Made by a program: the position numbers and the translations under genes
From: Exiguobacterium aestuarii
GTDB taxonomy: Bacteria; Bacillota; Bacilli; Exiguobacteriales; Exiguobacteriaceae
Direction: 5' to 3'
Length of the DNA stretch: 64,000 bases
NCBI RefSeq assembly: GCF_020171655.1
Contig: NZ_JAIVAC010000001.1
Coordinates: forward strand, 744,001-808,000
Shown here: piece by piece, positions 1 through 8,322 of the stretch
How positions within the stretch are numbered: position 1 is the stretch's first letter
Layout of the letters: each line of letters starts with the position of its first letter
Notes under the pieces: model-generated
What the model was told of the DNA's origin: nothing
The model's database searches: none
What the model saw: the letters and a program-made list of their open reading frames with translations, nothing else

Positions 1-803
1 ATTAATCTAAAGGAAATTCCTTCATCTGCGCTCGATGAAATTTGATGCAAGACGACTTTGTAAGTGGAGACAGTGTACTCATTAAGACGAAGTTGTTCCA
101 CAGTTTTAAACCTAGTGACAATAACAAGTTCCGGATCTTCTAATGGAGTTTCTGGGTCAAAAATCAGGGCGATTTTTCGATTGATATAGTCTCGTAAGAT
201 TAACTGGGCATAAGAGTTGACCGTCACGTCCATGTAACCATTCGACCCGATTGTCATTTTGGGATTCGCTCTATTTCGGGCAATATATGAATAGTTGTAT
301 TCCACTTGAGAACTCTTGTTATGATTTCTCAACATAATCTCGTAATAACTAATATTTTTAGGACTCTTCTTCCCTCTTTTACTGATTGAGTAAGACTCCA
401 ACCAAATGTCACTTAAATCATTTTTTGAAACGAAATCTAAATAGTTTTCGAGATTCCTTACATCCAAATAAGAAACTACATTGAAAGCATTTGAATTTGC
501 GACATTCGTTAGCTCAATCTTCAAATCGCCAAACTTAGTCCCGATAGTTTCATTACCTTCTAACGTTTCGTTAATTCTAGGTGATGCGGCTTGATAATCA
601 GATTCAATCGGAATCAGTAGAGGTTGTTTAGACATTTTCGAGTCTTCTTTAGATAGGTTAAACTGAGATTGCGCCGCATCTGCAGAGGCTTTTGCACTAA
701 ATGCTGCCCAAGTCGATAAGCACACCGTCACAGCTGTCAAAAAGGCAGTGACGTTATCAACATTAAGCAGTGTATTATTAGTTCCTAAAATTAAGTCGAT
801 CAT
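1..803 (-). CDS. Partial membrane-anchored protein of unknown function
   Basis: An uninterrupted minus-strand reading frame runs from an ATG at 803 to the left edge, so at least 267 residues are present and the C-terminus is missing. An AAGGAGT ribosome site lies 8 bases before the ATG. The N-terminus (MIDLILGTNN) is followed by a hydrophobic stretch at about residues 15-35 with small residues, then a polar region with SKEDSKMSKQP. The rest looks soluble and beta-rich, with a YMDVTVNSYAQL stretch. This layout, one N-terminal membrane segment and a long soluble part, resembles anonymous proteins on integrated elements. I do not recognise a family. It is the outermost gene seen on the island side of the recombinase at 1493-2659. 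Confidence 0.7.
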   Translation of the reverse strand, partial: MIDLILGTNNTLLNVDNVTAFLTAVTVCLSTWAAFSAKASADAAQSQFNLSKEDSKMSKQPLLIPIESDYQAASPRINETLEGNETIGTKFGDLKIELTNVANSNAFNVVSYLDVRNLENYLDFVSKNDLSDIWLESYSISKRGKKSPKNISYYEIMLRNHNKSSQVEYNYSYIARNRANPKMTIGSNGYMDVTVNSYAQLILRDYINRKIALIFDPETPLEDPELVIVTRFKTVEQLRLNEYTVSTYKVVLHQISSSADEGISFRL

Positions 804-824
804 TAAACCAACTCCTTAGTGTGA

Positions 825-1103
825 TTATTTCATTAGGTTACTCACTTCAAGAAACCTCCGCAGCTCTGGCAACTCGTTCCGCCGGTCATTCTCCCATAAA
901 TCCCTGAACGCCTCAGGGTCATGCGATAATGTTGTCTGTCGATAGGTGTGCTCGTCCACTGGTGTCATGATGACAATCGGGTCCGTCGACAATCCCAGGA
1001 ATACATCCGTCTTGCCGTACGTCTCCGCCAGTTTCCAAGTGGCTCTGTACCGACCATGCACGTCAGCAGGGACGAGTCGTTGTTCAATGATGCTCCATTT
1101 CAT
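825..1103 (-). CDS. Small hypothetical protein, 92 residues
   Basis: A GGAGGGATATC ribosome site directly precedes the ATG at 1103. The product is charged and soluble, beginning MKWSIIEQRLVPADVHGRY, with no membrane segment and no motif I can name. It sits between a terminator at 1119-1142 and the membrane-anchored gene that starts at 803, in the same direction, 21 bases apart, so the two are probably co-transcribed. The opposite-strand readings over this interval lack ribosome sites and look like shadows. Element cargo or a host gene of unknown role are both possible. Confidence 0.65.
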   Translation of the reverse strand: MKWSIIEQRLVPADVHGRYRATWKLAETYGKTDVFLGLSTDPIVIMTPVDEHTYRQTTLSHDPEAFRDLWENDRRNELPELRRFLEVSNLMK

Positions 1104-1118
1104 GATATCCCTCCAAAC

Positions 1119-1142
1119 AAAAAAAGCCCTCGTTCGAGAGCC
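1119..1142 (-). terminator. Rho-independent terminator
   Basis: On the minus strand GCTCTCG-AA-CGAGGGC forms a 7-bp stem with one G-T pair and is followed by seven T. It lies directly behind the stop codon of the 52-residue gene at 1142-1300. Confidence 0.7.
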
Positions 1143-1300
1143 TATTTCGCCACACGTATCCGTTTGTCCTGCGTTACATACTTCGTGACCGAGCCCGTTT
1201 GCTCCACCGTCACCGCTTGCAACCGACGCAACAAGTCTTCAATCTCCTTCGTCGTTCCCTTGATCGCCACTTGGGTCCCACCGATGACCACAATGTTCAT
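1142..1300 (-). CDS. Small basic protein, 52 residues
   Basis: This short minus-strand frame starts at ATG 1300 behind a GGAGGG site and ends at 1142 against a terminator. The product begins MNIVVIGGTQVAIKGTTKE and continues with EIEDLLRRLQAV, then a basic tail. It looks like a small beta-alpha-beta protein. Ribosome site, size and the immediately following terminator argue for a real gene; the longer plus-strand frame over the same bases has no ribosome site. It is transcribed divergently from the recombinase, and the LexA box at 1396-1407 lies in the shared upstream region. Function unknown. Confidence 0.6.
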   Translation of the reverse strand: MNIVVIGGTQVAIKGTTKEIEDLLRRLQAVTVEQTGSVTKYVTQDKRIRVAK

Positions 1301-1395
1301 GACGCCCTCCTATCTAGTTGACTAGATGACTTTACTACTTGATTATTCCCGCATTATATAGAAGGAAAACCTTTCTACCTTTCATTCAAAAACAG

Positions 1396-1407
1396 GAACA
1401 AACGTTC
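1396..1407. promoter_or_regulatory. LexA (DinR) type SOS box
   Basis: GAACAAACGTTC is the two-arm GAAC-N4-GTTC pattern; the spacer AAAC fits the Bacillus subtilis RNRY consensus. It stands between the divergent 52-residue gene and the recombinase. The identical 12-mer occurs at 46193-46204. SOS control of the recombinase is inference. Confidence 0.6.
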
Positions 1408-1492
1408 TTTCATTTGGTGTAATATTGTCTATACAGAGAGAGTGAGGTAGGATGGTTTTGCTTACTCTCATGCACAGGGTAGGGGGATGAAG

Positions 1493-2659
1493 ATGAATAT
1501 TCAATATGATGAGAAAAAGAAACGCTATTACTCACGTATAACGCTAGGGTATAACAATGTCGGAAACAGAATACAGAAGAGGGTCTTTGCTCAAACAAAA
1601 CGTGAGATGCATTCGCAAATTGCATCTTTGATCAAACGATTTGAGTCGGGCGAGTTTGATGTAGCGAAGAAGAAAAGCGAGAATCTTAACTTTGAAAACG
1701 TGGCAGAAGAATGGCTAAGTGAGCACGTAGCCGAACTATCCATTAATACCAGGGATAGCTACACGGCACGAATGAACCGGATCCTTGATAATTTCTCGGG
1801 TCGACTAGTCGCGGAAATATCAACCCGAGACATTCGTATTTTCCTAAAGGGATTGCAAGAGGAAGGACTGGCACCCGAGACGACGAACACGTATCGGAGC
1901 ATCCTGTCCTCGCTATTCGCATATGCCGTCCGAAACAAGTATGTGAGCGAGAACCCGGTCAGCGTCATCAAACAGTTCCGCATGCCGAAGAAGGAGATTC
2001 ACACCTTCGACTCGCTGCAACTCACATCCTATTTAAACGGGTGCAAAGAGTTGGCTGAGGAAGAAGCAAACCACGGGAATTATGTTGCCTTGAAGACTGC
2101 AGCATACACCGGTATGCGCATTGGTGAGGTATTGGCGCTCCGCTGGTCGGACATCGACTTCGAGAATGCGACGATCCGTGTCGCTCACTCATTATCGTAC
2201 AGCACAAAAGACAAATGTTACTCGTTGGACGGGACGAAGAACAAACGCGTCCGTCACGTCACCATCTCGAACGACTTGGTCCAGACGTTGAAGTGGTACA
2301 AGATGCAATGGATGTTCCTCGTGAAGAAGATGCGGAACGAGCCAGAGCCGACATTCGCAAACCTTGTATTCCTCACGATTGAAGGGAAGCCGAAGCACCG
2401 CTCCTATCTCCGCCATTGGCACAAACGCGTCCTGAAGGAGAAAGGACTGCCTAAGGACTTCCGAATCCACGACCTGCGCCACACCCATGCCACGCTATTG
2501 CTCGAAATAGGAGAGCATCCGAAGGTCGTACAGGAGCGGTTAGGGCACAAGGATATCAGTGTCACGATGGATATGTACACCCACGTGACGATGACGCTCC
2601 AGAAACAGACGGCCGAGACGTTCGGGGCGTTAATGGATCAAAAGCTATCAAACGAGTAA
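1493..2659 (+). CDS. int: Tyrosine recombinase / phage-type integrase
   Basis: A site-specific recombinase of the lambda-integrase family, expected to cut and rejoin DNA between an element's attachment site and the chromosome. Residues about 1-60 are an AP2-like arm-binding domain (NIQYDEKKKRYYSRITLG), 65-150 a SAM-like core-binding domain (VAEEWLSEHV), and 170-380 the catalytic domain. The catalytic set is visible: Arg in TGMRIGEVLALRW, His and Arg in HDLRHTHATLL near residue 326, and the nucleophile Tyr in MDMYTH near 362. I chose ATG 1493 over 1487 because AGGGGG lies 6 bases upstream of it, whereas it abuts the earlier ATG. About 388 residues is normal for the family. It lies next to a tRNA gene and behind a LexA box. 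Confidence 0.93.
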   Translation: MNIQYDEKKKRYYSRITLGYNNVGNRIQKRVFAQTKREMHSQIASLIKRFESGEFDVAKKKSENLNFENVAEEWLSEHVAELSINTRDSYTARMNRILDNFSGRLVAEISTRDIRIFLKGLQEEGLAPETTNTYRSILSSLFAYAVRNKYVSENPVSVIKQFRMPKKEIHTFDSLQLTSYLNGCKELAEEEANHGNYVALKTAAYTGMRIGEVLALRWSDIDFENATIRVAHSLSYSTKDKCYSLDGTKNKRVRHVTISNDLVQTLKWYKMQWMFLVKKMRNEPEPTFANLVFLTIEGKPKHRSYLRHWHKRVLKEKGLPKDFRIHDLRHTHATLLLEIGEHPKVVQERLGHKDISVTMDMYTHVTMTLQKQTAETFGALMDQKLSNE

Positions 2660-2746
2660 CAATCGTTCGACAAATTGAAAACCGATTCGACAAAATAGTG
2701 CTCACGACATGAAAAAACGAAAACTGTGCCATTTCTGTGCCACACC

Positions 2747-2782
2747 AAAAAGAAAGCACCTCCTGTCATAAACAGGAAGTGC
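2747..2782 (-). terminator. Terminator behind the tRNA
   Basis: On the minus strand GCACTTCCTG and CAGGAGGTGC form a near-perfect 10-bp stem with a 7-base loop, followed by TTTCTTTTT. It should end the tRNA-Thr transcript before it reaches the convergent recombinase gene. A second small hairpin (ACCGCT/AGCGGT) lies between it and the tRNA. Confidence 0.7.
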
Positions 2783-2813
2783 TCTGAACCGCTTCGTTGA
2801 GCGGTGTTTTTGA

Positions 2814-2850
2814 TGCCTCCGACGAGAATCGAACTCGTGCTGCAGCATTA
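2814..2850. other. Probable attachment-site core in the tRNA 3' half
   Basis: Integrases of this type commonly recombine within the 3' half of a tRNA gene and leave it intact. Here the recombinase gene and the tRNA 3' end face each other 155 bases apart. The second repeat copy would lie beyond the left edge, so the core cannot be delimited; the interval is an inference. Confidence 0.4.
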
Positions 2851-2884
2851 CCATTGCTGAGGTCTGCCACTAACCTACAGAGGC
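2814..2884 (-). tRNA. tRNA-Thr (GGT anticodon)
   Basis: The minus strand folds as a 71-base cloverleaf. The acceptor stem is GCCTCTG/CGGAGGC with one G-T pair, the D arm GGTT/GACC, the anticodon stem CAGCA/TGCTG with loop ATGGTAA, and the T arm ACGAG-TTCGATT-CTCGT. The anticodon GGT reads ACC (Thr); discriminator A; CCA is not encoded. The 71-base layout with a compact D loop is more often seen in tRNA-Gly, so the identity rests on the anticodon. Its 3' end faces the recombinase. Confidence 0.9.
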
Positions 2885-2934
2885 GTTACATCAACTATGT
2901 TACACACGTTCCTTCCATTTTTCAAGCTTTTTCA

Positions 2935-2978
2935 GAATAATAAGACCTCCAATCTTCCTTAGCGGAAGACTGGAGGTC
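2935..2978 (-). terminator. Terminator of the InhA gene
   Basis: On the minus strand GACCTCCAGTCTTCC and GGAAGATTGGAGGTC form a 15-bp stem with one G-T pair, a GCTAA loop and a TTATTATT tail. It lies 14 bases past the InhA stop codon. Confidence 0.85.
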
Positions 2979-2991
2979 AAATGGTTCATGC

Positions 2992-5385
2992 TTATTTTGT
3001 ACGGATCCAAACAGCACCTGCAGAATTGTCTTTCGCTTCACCGACAACGTCAATGACGAGCCCGTATTGCGGAAGTTTACGTCCTGCATCTGGGATGAGT
3101 GAGTTGATGTACGAATTCGCATCATTGAACTGCTTCACGCCAGCTTGTGCTTTGTAATCATACACACCACGACTTGGTGAATCGATGTACCAAGCGAGTG
3201 TCTTATCGAGACTGAATGCAGCATCAGCGATTTGGTAACGCGTGCTACCTGCAACTGTCTCTTTCCCGTTCAAGTTTCCGATGAGCGCCTCTGGGTGAGA
3301 GTCGACGACACCGAGGAAGCCTTCACCAGGGTGGACACCGACCCAGTTGTCTGTGTACGAGTCATCACCGTACCACACGACAAGACCAGTGTTGTATTTC
3401 ACGCCACGGCCGTTGAGAAGACCCATATCCGACCCGGCATGGTTACGCCATTCGAGGTAGTAGTAATGCGGTTTTGAATCGTATCCGTCTGAGTTGACGA
3501 ACCCATCAAGCGTGACGGCTTCAGCGCCTTCCGCATCATCTGCGAAGAGTGTTGCTGATTCTGATTGGATTGACAAGTTGTCGACCGCGAAGCCTTTCAT
3601 TGCGACGCCGCCATCTGTCACGTATTCGAATACAATCTGTACATCTTGTCCAGCGAATTGTGAGAGGTCATAAGACTTGTTGACCCATGCACCGTTCGTC
3701 GTCTCAGCAGGGTATCCAGCTTCGTTTTCGCCATTGACGTCGTCACCGAACACATCGAGGACAACTTCTTTACCGCCACTGACGGCTTTCACATACAAGT
3801 AGTCGTAATCTGATTCGACTTCATAGAATGAATCAAATGTGAGTACACCGTCCGCACCAAGTTTCACGCTAGGTGTAGCCATTTCTGTATGGATGTCGTC
3901 ACCTTTTGTCGAGTAGTAGTAGCGCTCGCCATAAGCTGGTTCGATTCCTTTAATCTTCTTATCAGGAAGGTTAACTTTGACAATTCCTGGGTTGTTTGAC
4001 TTCGTCACAGATTGGTCGAGTTGAGAGACAAAACCTTGTGAGTTGATATCTTCAAGGTCGACTTCTGTGATGTTCGCCCAGTTTCCACCCATGATTTTTT
4101 GGAAGTACTCTTTGTTTTGTGGTGAGAAGCTTGTTGGCTCTGTACCAGCGACTTTACCAGCCCAGCTACCGCCACTCATGATTGACCATGATTGTACTGG
4201 CTCACCTTGACCTGTGTACTGCGTATCGTACTCATCTGGAAGACCGAGGTCATGTCCAAATTCGTGTGCGAAGACGCCGACTGCACCGTCTTCAGGTTGA
4301 ATCGTGTAATCGTACGCCGCCATTTTTCCGCCCCAATAAGGAACTGCAGCTTCTGTGTTGGCTACCGGATAAACGCCGTTAAGGACCCAACGGTGTGACC
4401 ATACTGCATCGTCACCGAGTGCACCACCACCAGCTTCTTGACCAGTACCAGCGTGGATGATCATCAAGTGGTCGACGAGTCCGTCTGGCTCATTGAAATC
4501 ACCGTCTCCATCCAAGTCATAAAGATCGTATTGGTCGTGCTCGGCAAGATCGATTCCTGATGCGACAGCAGCGTTTAACGCATCTTTAACGAGTTGACGC
4601 GGACCAGGACCGACGTTATCATGACCACCATCGCCTTTGTCTGCACCATAGTCTTTAGCAGTTCCAGGTACGGTTAACCATTCAGAAACCTCTCCGTCGA
4701 CCGTGTAACTGCCACCTGATTGTTCTTCATAGTATTGTTTGAAAGTTTGAACCTTTTCTCCGTTGAAGAGTTCAAATGGTTGGTCACCAAACATATAGTT
4801 CTCATAGTGCTCTTTGCTGAAGTTGTCACTATACATATAGCCTGCTTCTTGAATAATGTTATTGTGTTTGAAGTCGCTATACTCGACGAGAAGGACGAGG
4901 ACCTTATCTTCACGCACTGCACCGTTATAAGATGATTGTTGTGCCGGAGAAACCTTCACTTGACCGTTCGGCTTTCCTTTACGGTAGTTCGCTTGACCTT
5001 TTTTCGCTTTGTCGAGAATTCGTTCAGTTTCTTTTTCGAATTGAGTATGTATCTTCTCTTTTGCTTTTGAAGCCTTCTCATTCAATTCGTCGTCGTGCTT
5101 ATGTGGATCTTTCGCTTCACCTTGTTTTTTCGCGATATACGCGTCGACCGCTTTCATGCGCTCCGATGCTGACAATCCTTTTTTGATGACGCCACGCTTC
5201 TCGAGTGCTTTTGCGAGACGATCTTCATCGATGATGTTGTGGTCGAACGGAGCAAGCTCGCTCGTTGTCGGCACAGATGGTGCAACCGAAAGCGGTGCAG
5301 CACCAGCGGCCGGAACGATACTGACTGTCATGGCAGATGTCATGAGAGCCGCGAGTGTCGTTCGACGGATGGAACGTTTTTTCAT
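2992..5385 (-). CDS. inhA: Secreted InhA-type metalloprotease (peptidase M6)
   Basis: A zinc protease of the immune inhibitor A family, exported and, in Bacillus thuringiensis relatives, able to degrade host antimicrobial peptides. Residues 1-30 form a signal peptide ([14 protein letters not shown], then a hydrophobic core ending PAAGAAP). A charged, coiled propeptide follows to about residue 140. The M6 catalytic domain carries the zinc motif [14 protein letters not shown] near residue 375, with HEXXH His and Glu intact and the downstream Asp/Glu typical of the family. The C-terminal half holds beta-sandwich regions ([11 protein letters not shown]). At 797 residues it matches family length. 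Start is supported by AGGAGGT 9 bases upstream. It is monocistronic between its own promoter region and the terminator at 2935-2978. Acidic composition is normal for secreted Bacilli proteins. Confidence 0.95.
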   Translation of the reverse strand: MKKRSIRRTTLAALMTSAMTVSIVPAAGAAPLSVAPSVPTTSELAPFDHNIIDEDRLAKALEKRGVIKKGLSASERMKAVDAYIAKKQGEAKDPHKHDDELNEKASKAKEKIHTQFEKETERILDKAKKGQANYRKGKPNGQVKVSPAQQSSYNGAVREDKVLVLLVEYSDFKHNNIIQEAGYMYSDNFSKEHYENYMFGDQPFELFNGEKVQTFKQYYEEQSGGSYTVDGEVSEWLTVPGTAKDYGADKGDGGHDNVGPGPRQLVKDALNAAVASGIDLAEHDQYDLYDLDGDGDFNEPDGLVDHLMIIHAGTGQEAGGGALGDDAVWSHRWVLNGVYPVANTEAAVPYWGGKMAAYDYTIQPEDGAVGVFAHEFGHDLGLPDEYDTQYTGQGEPVQSWSIMSGGSWAGKVAGTEPTSFSPQNKEYFQKIMGGNWANITEVDLEDINSQGFVSQLDQSVTKSNNPGIVKVNLPDKKIKGIEPAYGERYYYSTKGDDIHTEMATPSVKLGADGVLTFDSFYEVESDYDYLYVKAVSGGKEVVLDVFGDDVNGENEAGYPAETTNGAWVNKSYDLSQFAGQDVQIVFEYVTDGGVAMKGFAVDNLSIQSESATLFADDAEGAEAVTLDGFVNSDGYDSKPHYYYLEWRNHAGSDMGLLNGRGVKYNTGLVVWYGDDSYTDNWVGVHPGEGFLGVVDSHPEALIGNLNGKETVAGSTRYQIADAAFSLDKTLAWYIDSPSRGVYDYKAQAGVKQFNDANSYINSLIPDAGRKLPQYGLVIDVVGEAKDNSAGAVWIRTK

Positions 5386-5486
5386 TTGTATGAACCTCCT
5401 GTAAAAAAATAATGGGAAAATGTGTGAGCTTGTTGTAAATGTACCGTTTGTGTCTGATTAATGTCAATATTCAGAAAATAATAACC

Positions 5487-5540
5487 TAAAAAAGAGTCTA
5501 AAGACCTATTTAGTCAATATGTACTAAATAGTCTTAGACT
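5487..5540 (-). terminator. Long terminator hairpin of the methyltransferase gene
   Basis: On the minus strand AGTCTAAGACTATTTAGT and ACTAAATAGGTCTTTAGACT make a stem of about 18 bp with a short loop, followed by CTTTTTT. It covers the methyltransferase stop codon. Confidence 0.8.
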
Positions 5541-6315
5541 CCAGGTCGATATATCCATAATGGAATTTCGATGTTTTTCTCTTTACCTGAGTAAAACCAT
5601 AGTGTTTGAAGGCATCGCTCTCAAAATGAGCCTTTAAGACAATTCGTTTCTTAGCTACTCGATTTGCTTCAACCATCAACTCTTTTGAGAGTGGGGAGGT
5701 GTCGGCGATTGAGCGAAGTGGGTTCAGATGAACCGATTCTGAAATCGTTTTTTCGAACATCGGATCAAAGTAAATACAGTCGAACGAATTTTCCGCACAT
5801 GTTTTCAAATATTCGAGAGAATTCGTATGAACGACCTCAATGCGGCGCATCGCCTCATTCACCTGCTCATCTTTTTCGACCCAAACGGACATGCCTTCTC
5901 GGACGAGCTGTGCCGTTATGAATTGGCTCTCAAGACCGATTACTTTACCGGTTGAACCGACGGCATGGCTCATAACGATACTGTCTGATCCGAGTCCAAG
6001 CGTACAATCTAAAATACGATCACCAGGTATTGCTTGTAATGCGTCAATGAGTGGATCTGTTCCGCCACGACTGAGTTGCTTCACCCGAAAAACCGAACTA
6101 GAAGGGTGAAAAAAGAATGGCTCTTTACTTTGTAATGGTGTGAACTCGACGCGTCGCTTGTCAAAGACGAGCACATCTTGGCGATGCCGCTTTTTCAATT
6201 CCTCAATGGAATGTTTGCGTCGCTCGATAAATTTCATATTATATAATGTGGCATGCGCTTGCGCCCGAGACAATACTTCATCTGTCGGACGTAAACAAGT
6301 GGTTACGATATACAT
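5524..6315 (-). CDS. RsmJ-like class I SAM methyltransferase (YpiP family)
   Basis: A predicted S-adenosylmethionine-dependent methyltransferase, most like the RsmJ/YpiP group that modifies 16S rRNA in relatives. The N-terminal about 90 residues (YIVTTCLRPTDEVLSRA) are characteristic of that group. The Rossmann core follows, with DCTLGLGSDSIVMSHAVG as SAM-binding motif I and VIGLES as motif II. The catalytic-region motif FDCIYFDPMFEKT resembles the family's DPMFP. It is 263 residues. The start at 6315 has AAGGAGC 8 bases upstream. It follows the coiled-coil gene at 6356-6676, separated by a terminator, so it may have its own weak promoter. rRNA as the substrate is inferred from the family. 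Confidence 0.8.
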   Translation of the reverse strand: MYIVTTCLRPTDEVLSRAQAHATLYNMKFIERRKHSIEELKKRHRQDVLVFDKRRVEFTPLQSKEPFFFHPSSSVFRVKQLSRGGTDPLIDALQAIPGDRILDCTLGLGSDSIVMSHAVGSTGKVIGLESQFITAQLVREGMSVWVEKDEQVNEAMRRIEVVHTNSLEYLKTCAENSFDCIYFDPMFEKTISESVHLNPLRSIADTSPLSKELMVEANRVAKKRIVLKAHFESDAFKHYGFTQVKRKTSKFHYGYIDLESKTI

Positions 6316-6332
6316 GGGACGAGCTCCTTCAT

Positions 6333-6364
6333 AAAAAATGAGACGCAGTCGCGTCTCATTTTTT
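6333..6364. terminator. Terminator, symmetrical
   Basis: AAAAAATGAGACGC-AGTC-GCGTCTCATTTTTT is a perfect hairpin with A and T tails, able to act on either strand. On the minus strand it ends the 106-residue gene and overlaps that gene's stop codon. Confidence 0.85.
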
Positions 6365-6676
6365 CTTACTGAGTAAATCTGACAGTTCGTCGATTAGTGC
6401 TTTGTGAGAAGCGAGTTCTTTCTTCTTCTCGTCGTTCACGTTCACCGGACGTTTTGAACGGCTTTGAAGTGCTTCGAGTGTCTCGTCGATTGACGATTTC
6501 AACGTATCACGTTCTTCAGGTTTCAAGGATACTTCATGCGGATTTTCTCCAGAGGCATCTAACTCGCGAAGGCGCGCCATCAATTGTTTCGCTTCACGAT
6601 TCAAATCCACTAGCAATCTGTCAATTTGTTCCAATCTTAATTTGATTCCATCTCGTTCTGTAAACATCTGTTTCAC
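6356..6676 (-). CDS. Small coiled-coil protein, 106 residues
   Basis: A charged, almost wholly helical protein. Residues about 5-50 and 65-100 have heptad-like Leu/Ile spacing (RLEQIDRLLVDLNREAKQL), with a central SGENPHEVSLKPEER turn. There is no membrane segment or signal peptide. It is 161 bases away from, and divergent to, the cation transporter. The start at 6676 has AAAGAGGTG upstream. No family recognised; the shape suggests a two-helix antiparallel coiled coil that might bind a partner. The gene ends in its own terminator. Confidence 0.7.
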   Translation of the reverse strand: MKQMFTERDGIKLRLEQIDRLLVDLNREAKQLMARLRELDASGENPHEVSLKPEERDTLKSSIDETLEALQSRSKRPVNVNDEKKKELASHKALIDELSDLLSKKK

Positions 6677-6847
6677 CTCTTTTGCGGTTTAACCCTAAGG
6701 TCTCTTCCTGTTTACTTTACCATAAAATTTGTTAAACGAAACTACCGGGAATATATTCCATTTATTTTGAGTATAAGAAACATTGTTTCTCTATCCCCAC
6801 ACGAAGTTCACCTGCTATACTAACTGAGCTAATAAGGAGGTGGGCGG

Positions 6848-7711
6848 ATGGAGACTACAAATCATCCACCAAAAGCGCTCAAGGGAGCGATTGTGTCAAT
6901 CACGGCATATTTGATCTTATCTATATTAAAAGTGTTTTTCGGATATTTATATGAATCTGAGGCGGTTTTAGCCGATGGATTCAACAATACGACGGATATT
7001 ATCGCGTCGGTCGCCGTCTATATTGGAATTCGGGTTGCGGCGTTACCTCGGGATGCTGAGCATAAATATGGTCACGCGAAGATGGAGACAATCTCTGCAC
7101 TCATCGCTTCATTGATCATGATTGCGGTCGGTATTTTCGTCTTCTTTAATAGTCTGTCGAATTTAATCGGGGGAGAATATGCAGAACCGAACCCGTTAGC
7201 GGCGGTCGTCGCGTTCGCCAGTGCGCTCGTTATGTTCGGGGTGTATCGCTTCAACTTGAACCTCGCAAAGAAAACAAAATCATTGGCGCTTAAGGCTGCG
7301 GCGAAAGACAACTTGGCCGATGCGATGATTTCAGTTGGAGCTACGCTGGGTGTGCTATTCGCTTATTTCCAACTGCCTTGGATGGACACTGTCTTGGCAA
7401 TTGTTATTGCCGGCATGATCATCCGGACAGCGATCCAAATCTTTTTAGATGCAACCCATCAGCTTTCTGACGGATTCCCTCCACACCTCGTCGAGTCTTA
7501 TGAGGAAACGATTGAACAATTTGAACGTGTGAAAGAAGTTCGGGAGATTAAGGGGCGTCATCTAGGAAATCACGTGATGCTCGATGTGACAATTGCAGTT
7601 GATGGAGATTTGACCGTGGACGCGGCCCATGAATTATGTGACGAAATCGAACGAAAACTGGATGAACAGCATGCGGTCGATTCGGTGCATATTCATATTG
7701 AACCGATTTGA
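6848..7711 (+). CDS. Cation diffusion facilitator family transporter
   Basis: A proton-coupled efflux pump for divalent metals (Zn, Mn, Co or Fe; substrate not readable). The N-terminal six-helix membrane domain spans residues about 10-205, with the transport-site residues in ADGFNNTTDI (helix 2) and DNLADAMISVG (helix 5), and HKYGHAKMETISAL between helices. The cytoplasmic C-terminal ferredoxin-like domain (205-287) ends in HIHIE, a usual metal-binding feature. At 287 residues it has the standard family length. AAGGAGG lies just upstream of ATG 6848. It is a single gene facing away from the coiled-coil gene. The helix-2 DxxxD is like MntE-type manganese exporters, so Mn is a possibility. Confidence 0.92.
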   Translation: METTNHPPKALKGAIVSITAYLILSILKVFFGYLYESEAVLADGFNNTTDIIASVAVYIGIRVAALPRDAEHKYGHAKMETISALIASLIMIAVGIFVFFNSLSNLIGGEYAEPNPLAAVVAFASALVMFGVYRFNLNLAKKTKSLALKAAAKDNLADAMISVGATLGVLFAYFQLPWMDTVLAIVIAGMIIRTAIQIFLDATHQLSDGFPPHLVESYEETIEQFERVKEVREIKGRHLGNHVMLDVTIAVDGDLTVDAAHELCDEIERKLDEQHAVDSVHIHIEPI

Positions 7712-7798
7712 CGTTCGGTTATCTTTTGCGCTTCATGATTGGATTCGTTTATAATAAGCGCAGACAGATATTGAACTACTAGTTAAGGAGGGCACGGG

Positions 7799-8275
7799 AT
7801 GAACATCGTGCGTCAACCTATTCGCCAGATTGATGAGATCGAATATGAACACTTTCAGAAATATGGAGAAAACTCATATGGCGTTTCTGCTGAAGAATTG
7901 AAAGGAATCCTCGAAGAAATGGGGACGGAGCAACTCTATCATGCAGAAGAGCATAGTTACGGAGAAGACTTTTATTACGACTTGATGGTCGATGATAAAC
8001 TTGTCGGTAAAGTCTTGTTGCTCAAGCTTGCCCGAGTTTACCAACTTGACCTGATGGTGTTTGATGCATACAAAAATAAGGGATATGCGACGGAAGGTTT
8101 ACGTCTCGCCTTATTGGACTCAAAATTGATGGATGGACAAACAGTTCGCGCCGGCATTCCACCGACAAGCCCACATCAACAAGAGATGCATCAAGTGCTC
8201 GTTCAAAACGGATTTGAAAAGCGAAACGGTCTATATTATTTAAATTTCAAGAAACGATATGTAGTAAACCATTAA
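7799..8275 (+). CDS. GNAT-family N-acetyltransferase
   Basis: A predicted acetyl-CoA-dependent acetyltransferase of unknown acceptor. The GNAT core is visible as beta strands DLMVDDKLVGKVLLLKLA, then YQLDLMVFDAYKNKGYATEGLRLAL, where Lys-Asn-Lys-Gly-Tyr-Ala takes the place of the pyrophosphate-binding Q/RxxGxG/A loop. The C-terminal VLVQNGFEKRNGLYYLNF is the usual last strand pair. Length of 158 residues is typical. The start has AAGGAGGG 7 bases upstream and a TATAAT-like -10 about 40 bases before. It is a single gene ending in the terminator at 8275-8305 and is not obviously tied to the sucrose genes behind it. Confidence 0.85.
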   Translation: MNIVRQPIRQIDEIEYEHFQKYGENSYGVSAEELKGILEEMGTEQLYHAEEHSYGEDFYYDLMVDDKLVGKVLLLKLARVYQLDLMVFDAYKNKGYATEGLRLALLDSKLMDGQTVRAGIPPTSPHQQEMHQVLVQNGFEKRNGLYYLNFKKRYVVNH

Positions 8276-8305
8276 GCTGACGGCGTCTCGCACGTCAGCT
8301 TTTTT
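8275..8305 (+). terminator. Rho-independent terminator
   Basis: AGCTGACG and CGTCAGCT form an 8-bp stem with a short GC-rich loop, followed by six T. It overlaps the last base of the acetyltransferase stop codon. Confidence 0.85.
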
Positions 8306-8322
8306 CATATGGAGGGGTAAGG

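Noticed and set aside
948..1325. Plus-strand 125-residue frame
   Set aside because: Lies over two minus-strand genes that have ribosome sites and a terminator; no site of its own.
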